Translations under genes and position numbers: made by a program
Shown here: positions 1-5,541 of the stretch, piece after piece
Numbering within the stretch: the stretch's first letter is position 1
Layout of the letters: each line of letters starts with the position of its first letter
Assembly (NCBI GenBank): GCA_015494485.1
Contig: WGBF01000547.1
Coordinates: 1-5,541 of the forward strand
DNA length: 5,541 nucleotides
Source of the DNA: a bacterium
GTDB lineage: Bacteria > Calditrichota > Calditrichia > RBG-13-44-9 > J042
Direction: 5' to 3'
Notes under the pieces: model-generated
Database searches by the model: none
Seen by the model: only the letters and a program-made list of their open reading frames with translations
What the model was told of the DNA's origin: nothing

Positions 1-154
1 ATGTTTCAATTTTAAACGCACGTATTTTAAGTTTGGGATGTTGTGTGGTATCCAAGTGTTGGGGGATGTAGCGTATCGCTTTCCTGTGGAAAAAACATAT
101 TGAGGCAAATAAACAATCCTTGAAAACGAAGTCGTGATAGCTGAGGAAATTAGA
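1..154. other. Leader / intergenic region upstream of the TonB receptor gene
   Basis: No gene can be proved here. The first 15 bases read M-F-Q-F-stop in frame 1, which would suit the end of an outer-membrane protein gene. Frame 2 is also open from the window edge to a TGA at 101-103, so the origin of this edge is undecided. I found no convincing sigma-70 pair and no Bacteroidota-type -33/-7 pair at correct spacing. Bases 33-67 contain two imperfect copies of a TTGG(G)nGAT-type string flanking ATCCAA at 50-55, which can pair with either copy. Bases 80-92 form a 5-base inverted repeat around TGT (TTTCC/GGAAA). All of these are weak and their function is unknown. Confidence 0.5.
143..149 (+). 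promoter_or_regulatory. Ribosome binding site deciding the receptor start
   Basis: The purine run GAGGAAA lies 5 bases before the ATG at 155, with its GAGG core (143-146) 8 bases away. This is a normal Shine-Dalgarno placement. It lies inside the possible in-frame extension that would begin at GTG 134, which argues that translation starts at 155 and not at 134. Confidence 0.55.
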
Positions 155-2983
155 ATGAGCAGGAAAAATTTTTGGAGTATTGGCTTAGCCCTCCTATTCT
201 TTGTAGGAGCATTGTGGGCCGGTTCAACCGGTAAAATTGCGGGTGTGGTAACCGATGCGGAAACCGGTGAACCCCTTCCCGGTGTGAATGTTATTATCGT
301 GGGTACCAATTTTGGTGCGTCCACCGATATAGATGGTACCTACGTCATTCTAAATGTGCCCCCCGGGGTGTATACGCTGGAATTCAGTTATATTGGGTAT
401 CAAACGGTTCGCGTGAAAGATGTGCGGGTAAATGTGGATTTTACTACCCGTGTGGATCAGAAGATGAGCCCCACTGTTTTGGAAGGTCAGGTGGTAGAAG
501 TTCTGGGAGAGAAAAATCCCCTGGTGCGGGCTGACTTGACCAATACTCAGGTGGCAATTTCCAGTGAAAAAATTGATGAACTCCCGATAGATAATATCCG
601 GGATATTGTTAAGCTGCAGGCGGGTATCACGGTAGATAACAGCGGTAATATCCACATTCGTGGCGGACGTTCCAATGAAATTGCCTTTCAGGTGAACGGG
701 CTGTCCATTAATAATCCATTTGGAAATACCCAGGGGGTAGGCATAGCGACCAATGCGGTGGAAGAGGTTTCGGTATCCGCCGGTACATTTAGTGCGGAGT
801 ACGGTAATGCGCTTTCCGGGGTAATTAATTTTGTGACCAAAGATGGGGGACCGAAATATTCAGGAAGTTTTCGGGCCTGGACGGGTGACAATTTTAGCTC
901 CCATAAAGATTTGTTCTACAATATTGATGAAATTAACCCTTTTAATAATTCCCGGGCGGAATGGACGCTCGGTGGCCCTATTCCAGGGACCAATAAAAAG
1001 GTCACCTTTTTTACCTCCGGGGTAGTGAATCGCGACCTGGGGCATCTGTATGGGATTCGGGTGTACAATACCGACGATTTGTTAATTCTGGATGGTGGGC
1101 GAATTTTAATTGACCCGTATGGGTATGAATTTGAACCCGGACCGAACCATACTGTCATCCGGCATTCCAATCCCACGAAGGTTGGGGCAGACGGTGACCG
1201 CGCCATTGTCCCCATGGTAACCCGGCAAACACTGAATTTGACCGGAAAATTAACCTGGAAGCCCACCGCGGGCATGAAGTTTACCTACGATTTAATTGCG
1301 GACCAGGGTGAATATTACAGCCGACGGTATTTCCGTCGTTTTCGCTTTACTCCCGACGGGCGACCCAAAACGCGTTCTTCGAACATCAGTAATTCAATTG
1401 GGTTGATCCATACGTTAAGTCCGACAACATTTTACACTTTAAAGCTGGGGTACAATACCAGCCGGGCTCTTACAGCCGTATATGATGAAGTGTTTGATCC
1501 CCGGTATATCCCACCGGTAGATAACCGAATCTCGAACCACATTATTCAACCAACCAGTTACATTGCTGGGGGAACGGACCTGTCCCGGACAAAGGAAAAA
1601 AGCCAGAGCTGGCTGGTGAAGCTGGATGTGGTCAGTCAGGTACATCCGTCCCATGAAATCCGGTTTGGTGGCGAATTTGCCCAGCACCGTCTGGATTATG
1701 AATATTTCACCCTCCTTTCCGAACAGGTGAACGATTCGGTCTTTCGTTTTATTATTCCGGATCCCACAGTGAAACCGGAATATACCGAATACCAGAAATA
1801 TACCCGTTGGCCCCGGCAGGGTGCGTTTTACATTCTGGATAAAATGGAGCTCTCCAAACGCTTTATTTTGAACGTCGGTTTACGGTACGAATATTTCCAT
1901 TCCCGCGCACCGTATAATCCGGATCTTGCGGGTACGGTGGATAAAGGCGTAAATCGTCCGGAATTTCTGAAACAATCCAAGCCCAAACATCGGGTGATGC
2001 CCCGTATTAGTTTAAGCTTCCCAATTACTGCCCGGGGTATTATTCGTTTCTCCTACGGTATTTTCTACCAGTATCCTGTATTGCGGCGTATTTATGTCAA
2101 TCCCCGTTTTGTGGATTACAATTTTACCTCTATCCCGACGTTCGGAAACGCAAACCTGGATCCCCAGAAATCAGTCCAATACGAAATCGGCTTGCAGCAG
2201 CAGTTTACAGATGACATTAAAATGGATGTGACGATGTTCTTTAAAGACGTAAGTAATTTGATTGACTTGCGTCGTGTGGTTGCCGGTGAGGTGGCGGTAA
2301 ACAAAGAATTTAATGTATATACCAATATCGGCAATGCAAAGGTGAAAGGTTTTACAATCTCACTGGTAAAACGGCGATCTGCCAATGGAATATGGGCAGC
2401 TACGCTGGACTACACCTTCCAGATTGGGATGGGTTCCTACACCGATCCGCTGGCGCTGGCTGTGGATACCCGCACCGGTCGGGTAACGCCCCAAAAACTG
2501 GTGCCCCTGGATTATGATCGAACCCACACTTTGAATGGGACCTTAACACTTACGAAGCCCTCCAGCTGGGTCTTAAGTATCATTGGTTCTATTTACAATG
2601 GTACGCCGTATACTCCCAGCTTACCCTCTTCCATTAAACCGGTGGAGTTTGAAGTAAACAGTGCCCGGAAACCCTGGGTGAAAAATGTGGATTTGAAGTT
2701 TGAAAAGTTCTTTAAGATTGCCAAAACCCGGTTTTCGGTATTTTTGGATGTGCGCAATGTATTTGATATCAAGAATGAATTATTCGTGTGGAATAATACC
2801 GGTCGGGCATTAACCAATTTGAACGAGTCCATTAACCCCAATTTGTTCAATAACTTAAAAGAAACTATCCGTCAAAATCCGGATGATTTCTTTCCCATGC
2901 GGTTTATAGACAATTATTACAAACGGGAAGATTGGCTCAGTGCTCCCCGTGAAGTGCGTGTGGGTTTAACTTATCAATTTTAA
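155..2983 (+). CDS. TonB-dependent outer-membrane receptor with N-terminal carboxypeptidase-regulatory-like domain
   Basis: This is a complete 942-residue protein that should sit in the outer membrane and import a substrate using TonB/ExbBD energy; the substrate is unknown. Seen in order: a signal peptide (basic MSRK, hydrophobic core 8-20, likely cut after A22); a CarboxypepD_reg-like beta-sandwich at about 26-105 (GxVxDxxTGEPLPGVNV, then DGTYVILNVPPGVYTL); a possible TonB box in LEGQVVEVLGEK at 109-120; a plug at about 125-232 with ELPIDNIRDIVKLQAG, IRGGRSNE (168-175) and EYGNALSGVINFVTK; then a barrel of about 700 residues. Barrel landmarks are RWPRQGAFYILDKMEL (551-566), FSYGIFYQYP (632-641), GNANLDPQKS (664-673), DYDRTHTLNG (786-795) and RNVFD (867-871). 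The last residue is Phe (VGLTYQF), the usual outer-membrane insertion signal. ATG 155 is chosen because it gives a clean signal peptide and has a ribosome site; GTG 134 would add seven residues. The protein lacks cysteine. The stop is 16 bases before the next gene, suggesting an operon. The fold assignment is firm; substrate and exact subfamily are not. Confidence 0.95.
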   Translation: MSRKNFWSIGLALLFFVGALWAGSTGKIAGVVTDAETGEPLPGVNVIIVGTNFGASTDIDGTYVILNVPPGVYTLEFSYIGYQTVRVKDVRVNVDFTTRVDQKMSPTVLEGQVVEVLGEKNPLVRADLTNTQVAISSEKIDELPIDNIRDIVKLQAGITVDNSGNIHIRGGRSNEIAFQVNGLSINNPFGNTQGVGIATNAVEEVSVSAGTFSAEYGNALSGVINFVTKDGGPKYSGSFRAWTGDNFSSHKDLFYNIDEINPFNNSRAEWTLGGPIPGTNKKVTFFTSGVVNRDLGHLYGIRVYNTDDLLILDGGRILIDPYGYEFEPGPNHTVIRHSNPTKVGADGDRAIVPMVTRQTLNLTGKLTWKPTAGMKFTYDLIADQGEYYSRRYFRRFRFTPDGRPKTRSSNISNSIGLIHTLSPTTFYTLKLGYNTSRALTAVYDEVFDPRYIPPVDNRISNHIIQPTSYIAGGTDLSRTKEKSQSWLVKLDVVSQVHPSHEIRFGGEFAQHRLDYEYFTLLSEQVNDSVFRFIIPDPTVKPEYTEYQKYTRWPRQGAFYILDKMELSKRFILNVGLRYEYFHSRAPYNPDLAGTVDKGVNRPEFLKQSKPKHRVMPRISLSFPITARGIIRFSYGIFYQYPVLRRIYVNPRFVDYNFTSIPTFGNANLDPQKSVQYEIGLQQQFTDDIKMDVTMFFKDVSNLIDLRRVVAGEVAVNKEFNVYTNIGNAKVKGFTISLVKRRSANGIWAATLDYTFQIGMGSYTDPLALAVDTRTGRVTPQKLVPLDYDRTHTLNGTLTLTKPSSWVLSIIGSIYNGTPYTPSLPSSIKPVEFEVNSARKPWVKNVDLKFEKFFKIAKTRFSVFLDVRNVFDIKNELFVWNNTGRALTNLNESINPNLFNNLKETIRQNPDDFFPMRFIDNYYKREDWLSAPREVRVGLTYQF

Positions 2984-2987
2984 GTGC

Positions 2988-2990
2988 AGG
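2988..2990 (+). promoter_or_regulatory. Weak ribosome binding site for the second gene
   Basis: An AGG lies in the 16-base gap, 9 bases before ATG 3000, followed by an A-rich spacer. It is short but well placed. A second purine run (GGAAAGGG, 3022-3029) precedes an in-frame ATG at 3033 with only three bases between, so the start of the second gene is not fully settled. Confidence 0.35.
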
Positions 2991-2999
2991 TAAAAAAGG

Positions 3000-5541
3000 A
3001 TGAATAAGAGAAAATTAATCTGGAAAGGGCATATGATCCGCAACACGTCAATTTTGGGCATCTTTATCGCAATGCTGGTTGCCCTGCCGTTCATTGGCTG
3101 GGCAGGTGAAGGACAACAGGAAGAAATTATTAACTACAAATCGCTGGCACCAGAGGATCGCTGGAAGTTGGTGGAGAAGCAAATGGAAATGCTTTCCAAG
3201 GCGCTGGCAGATGATGGTCGGCACGAGGAGTTAAAGCAAACCATTATTAACGGAAACCAGATCCGGGTGCTGGTCACCAATCAGGGTTCTATTTCCACCC
3301 CAAATGCGGATAATGCCAATGCGGACCTTGTTTGGCCCAAAGGCCCGGATGGTTTAGGGTATGCTTACGAGTTCGGGCCATTGGTTGGGGCCGAAGTCAT
3401 CGGTGCTAATGGGGATACCTTACACATCGTCGATGACGGCTTTTTGTTGCGGGCAGATGGGGATTTTGCTCCGGGTACCGCCGAACGATGGGGATGGGCA
3501 CCGTTGATTGGATATTCCGATCCCAATTCGCCGGAGTTAGCCCATTTTGCGGATACCGATGACAATTTTGACGGCAAGCCGGATAGCTGGCCGGAAAGCT
3601 GGTTTAATCCCAAACTCAACCGTTATGTATGGCCGGCGTTTCTGGGGAATGATGCGACTACCCCCGACGAAGAAGTGTTTTATGTGATGGATGACCTGTT
3701 GAATGCAGAATTCCCGTATTATCCCTTCCCCGATGATTCCTCCAAGCGCGGTTTAGGGTTGGAATTACAGGTGCGCATTTTCCAGTTTAACAATCCCTTG
3801 GCAGAAGATATTATTTTTCTGGTGTACACCATTACCAATATTAGTCCCAAACCGTTAAATAAATTATTCCTGGGAATGTTTGGGGATCCCCACGTGGGTG
3901 GCCCCGGGGATTTTGCGGATGATAACGCCGGTTTCATTTCCGCGTTTAATGAAGAATTTCCGTACAATACGCGCAATATGCTCTATGCCTGGGATAACGA
4001 TGGCCGCGGGGATGGCGGGAAAATTCCCGGTTATTTTGGATACCGCTTTCTGGAAAGTCCCGGAATTGATAATGATGGCTTTGATAATGATAATGACGGT
4101 ATGATTGACGAAAGCCAGTTCAATGATGCCGGAAGCTATATTTTCGATCCCCGGCTGGGGAAATTTCACTGGAGCGGGGATGAAGATGGAGATTGGAATG
4201 AAGAATTTGACGATGTGGGAATTGATGGCTTCCCCGGTACCAATGACTACGGAGAAGGGGACGGCAAGCCCAACCAGTTGTTCTACCTGGATGTGAATGG
4301 GAATGGCCAGTTTGATGAAGGCGAGCCGTTCTCCGAATACCGGCAGGAAGGCATGCGCTTCTGGAAGGGCGAACCGAATTTTGGTTTTCTGGATATTTCC
4401 GAATCGGACCAGTTGGGTCTGACCAGCTTTAACGCTTTGTTGTACGGTGGCAATAATCGCCCCAAGAACGATGAATTGATGTGGGAAGTAATGTCCACGC
4501 CCAATCAGCGTCCCGGGGATCCGCCGCCGCAAATCGAGCAGGAAGCGGATAACGTGTTCATTTATGGTTCCGGTCCTTTTTCGTTGAAGCCGGGGGAAAG
4601 CGTTCGTTTCTCCATTGCATTGCTAATGGGTAAAGATTTTGACGACCTGTTAAGCAATGCCCAAATTTCCCAGCAGGTGTTTGAATCGGATTACCGGTTT
4701 GCCCAGGCACCGTTAAAGCCCACCCTGGTGGCTGTGCCGGGTGACCGGAAAGTAACGTTGTACTGGGATACCAAAGCGGAAACCTCTTTTGACCCCTTTA
4801 TTGCCCGGGCAAACCCCGATGACCCCAGCAAAGGGTATGACTTTGAAGGGTACAAAATTTACCGCAGCCAGGATTACAGTTTTAATGATACCCAGACCAT
4901 TACGGACTCCCGGGGAATTCCCTTCCTCTCCGTTCCGTTGAAAATGACCAATGGGTTACCGGCACAATTTGACCTGATTAATGAATATCAGGGCCTTTCG
5001 GAAATCGAATATCAGGGTAGAGGTGTCCGGTTTGACCTGGGACGCAACACCGGTTTGGTACACGTATTTGTGGACTCCAATAATGTAAAGAATGGCGTCA
5101 CCTATTTTTACGCCGTTACTGCATACGACCACGGAGATGTAAACGCCCAGATACCGCCGTCAGAAACGCAACGCACCATCCAGCGGGACGCTGTTACCCG
5201 GCAATTCAAATTTGATGTGAATACTGCAATGGTGGTGCCCGGTGGACCTGCGCAGGGTTTTGTCCCACCTAAAATAACGGAAACCGATGGCACCGAGGCG
5301 GAACTGGTGAGTGGGTACGCCACGGGTAAGGTGTGGGTTGATTTTCTAAATCCATTGGAAGTGAAAGACAATAAGCAGTATGACATTATTTTCCATGATG
5401 TTCAGGTGGATTCCAACACCACCCGGGTCGGCTATTCGGTAATTGACAATGAAGTCAAACATACCACATTCACAGCACAGGATACCTTTTATGTGGTCAT
5501 TGTGCGGAATGCTAAAATTGTAGAAGGATCGCTCATTATCC
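3000..5541 (+). CDS. Exported Asp-rich protein with fibronectin-III-like domain (3' end outside window)
   Basis: The reading frame is open from ATG 3000 to the window edge, giving 847 full codons with no stop, so the C-terminus is missing. Seen in order: a signal peptide (basic residues 3-14, hydrophobic core 18-32, likely cut after A35, no lipobox Cys); a charged, probably helical stretch at about 40-80; a beta-rich region starting QIRVLVTNQGS (87-97) with WPAFLGNDATTPDEEVFYVMDD (from 211) and GLGLELQVRIFQFNN (251-265); Asp/Asn/Gly loops at about 357-442; a PGESVRFSIALLMG block (531-544); and an Fn3-like domain at about 571-725 with KVTLYWD, FEGYKIYRS and GVTYFYAVTAYD. A further beta-rich part runs on to 847. 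Similar proteins next to TonB receptors are familiar in KSB1/Calditrichota-type genomes, but the function is not established. I infer a secreted or surface protein, possibly a partner or cargo of the receptor upstream. A type IX or FlgD-like sorting tail may lie beyond the edge; this cannot be seen. Starting at ATG 3033 would also leave a good signal peptide (MIRNTSILGIF...). Cysteine is absent. There are no signs of frameshift. Confidence 0.9.
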   Translation, partial: MNKRKLIWKGHMIRNTSILGIFIAMLVALPFIGWAGEGQQEEIINYKSLAPEDRWKLVEKQMEMLSKALADDGRHEELKQTIINGNQIRVLVTNQGSISTPNADNANADLVWPKGPDGLGYAYEFGPLVGAEVIGANGDTLHIVDDGFLLRADGDFAPGTAERWGWAPLIGYSDPNSPELAHFADTDDNFDGKPDSWPESWFNPKLNRYVWPAFLGNDATTPDEEVFYVMDDLLNAEFPYYPFPDDSSKRGLGLELQVRIFQFNNPLAEDIIFLVYTITNISPKPLNKLFLGMFGDPHVGGPGDFADDNAGFISAFNEEFPYNTRNMLYAWDNDGRGDGGKIPGYFGYRFLESPGIDNDGFDNDNDGMIDESQFNDAGSYIFDPRLGKFHWSGDEDGDWNEEFDDVGIDGFPGTNDYGEGDGKPNQLFYLDVNGNGQFDEGEPFSEYRQEGMRFWKGEPNFGFLDISESDQLGLTSFNALLYGGNNRPKNDELMWEVMSTPNQRPGDPPPQIEQEADNVFIYGSGPFSLKPGESVRFSIALLMGKDFDDLLSNAQISQQVFESDYRFAQAPLKPTLVAVPGDRKVTLYWDTKAETSFDPFIARANPDDPSKGYDFEGYKIYRSQDYSFNDTQTITDSRGIPFLSVPLKMTNGLPAQFDLINEYQGLSEIEYQGRGVRFDLGRNTGLVHVFVDSNNVKNGVTYFYAVTAYDHGDVNAQIPPSETQRTIQRDAVTRQFKFDVNTAMVVPGGPAQGFVPPKITETDGTEAELVSGYATGKVWVDFLNPLEVKDNKQYDIIFHDVQVDSNTTRVGYSVIDNEVKHTTFTAQDTFYVVIVRNAKIVEGSLII
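4066..4091 (+). repeat. Short direct repeat encoding the DND loops
   Basis: TTGATAATGAT occurs at 4066-4076 and again at 4081-4091, a 15-base period that keeps the reading frame and produces the paired Asp-Asn-Asp loops. It may reflect local duplication or simply repeated use of GAT and AAT codons. Confidence 0.5.
4068..4325 (+). other. Asp/Asn/Gly-rich calcium-binding-like loops within the second gene
   Basis: Residues 357-371 read DNDGFDNDNDGMIDE, two consecutive DxDG-type loops. Residues 394-405 read DEDGDWNEEFDD. Residues 407-422 contain GIDGFPGTNDYGEGDG. Residues 431-442 read DVNGNGQFDEGE, close to the dockerin/EF-loop pattern D-x-N-x-N-x-x-x-D-x-x-E. Such loops are known from thrombospondin type 3 and dockerin families, where side-chain oxygens bind calcium and stiffen exported proteins. 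Calcium binding here is inferred from spacing only. Confidence 0.6.
4710..5174 (+). other. Enlarged Fn3-like domain within the second gene
   Basis: Residues about 571-725 begin with PLKPTLVAVPGDRKVTLYWD and hold the Fn3 hallmarks GYKIYRS (617-623) and TYFYAVTAYD (701-710). A standard Fn3 domain is about 90 residues. Here the distance between the YKIYRS strand and the YFYAVTAYD strand is about 80 residues, so an insertion (including LKMTNGLPAQFDL and EYQGLSEIEYQG) sits in the middle. The domain is probably structural or used for binding, not catalytic. Confidence 0.65.

Noticed and set aside
80..92. TTTCC-TGT-GGAAA inverted repeat as terminator or operator
   Set aside because: The arms are only five bases, no T-run follows, and there is no second copy to suggest a regulator site.
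31..130. Promoter for the receptor gene
   Set aside because: TTG-containing strings at 33, 41, 59, 100 and 120 were checked at 17-base spacing and none is followed by a TATAAT-like box; no TAnnTTTG element was found.
134..154. GTG start seven codons upstream of the receptor
   Set aside because: It would place acidic residues (IAEEIR) ahead of the signal peptide and would bury the GAGGAAA ribosome site inside the coding region. ATG 155 fits better.
350..2850. Several short antisense open frames within the receptor gene
   Set aside because: They overlap a complete, motif-rich receptor frame, have no recognisable protein features and no ribosome sites.
3000..3110. SusD-like lipoprotein as the receptor partner
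   Set aside because: No cysteine follows the signal peptide, and the downstream sequence is beta-rich and Asp-rich, not the helical repeat fold of SusD.
3880..4296. Two abutting forward open frames (3880-4104 and 4105-4296)
   Set aside because: They are in another frame within the same gene, rich in Met and Ile from shifted GAT-GAT strings. The main frame shows a continuous signal peptide, loops and Fn3 motifs.
3864..4532. Long antisense open frame (222 codons)
   Set aside because: It lies wholly inside the exported-protein gene. Its translation is monotonous Ile/Val/Pro-rich sequence produced by reading GAT/AAT/GGG codons backwards, with no domain, no ribosome site and no independent context.

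Overview
The window reads as a piece of a Gram-negative chromosome from the FCB group (Fibrobacterota-Chlorobiota-Bacteroidota and relatives). The style of the two proteins recalls receptors and exported proteins of Calditrichota / candidate division KSB1 / Marinimicrobia-type genomes. This placement rests on recognised motifs only: a carboxypeptidase-regulatory-like domain fused to a TonB plug carrying IRGGRSNE, barrel blocks such as RWPRQGAFYILDKME and GNANLDPQKSVQYEIG, and an Asp-rich exported partner with a fibronectin-III-like block. No database search was possible.

Layout: bases 1-154 are a short leader with no gene that can be proved. It holds two overlapping weak hairpin possibilities and perhaps the last codons of an upstream gene. 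Bases 155-2983 encode a complete 942-residue TonB-dependent outer-membrane receptor with signal peptide, N-terminal CarboxypepD_reg-like domain, plug, large beta-barrel and C-terminal Phe. After a 16-base gap with no terminator, a second gene starts at 3000 and stays open to the end of the window (847 codons seen, 3' end missing). It encodes a secreted or cell-surface protein with a signal peptide, a family-specific N-terminal part, a cluster of Asp/Asn/Gly calcium-binding-like loops, and an enlarged Fn3-like domain. It is not a SusD lipoprotein.

The tight spacing suggests one transcript. A reasonable inference is that the second protein is an exported partner, cargo or surface-structure component working with the receptor, but neither the substrate nor the partnership can be read from the sequence. 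Both proteins have no cysteine over about 1,789 visible codons. Nothing in the window points to mobile DNA, CRISPR, RNA genes or a defence system. The best candidate for something undescribed is the receptor plus Asp-rich Fn3 protein pair itself.
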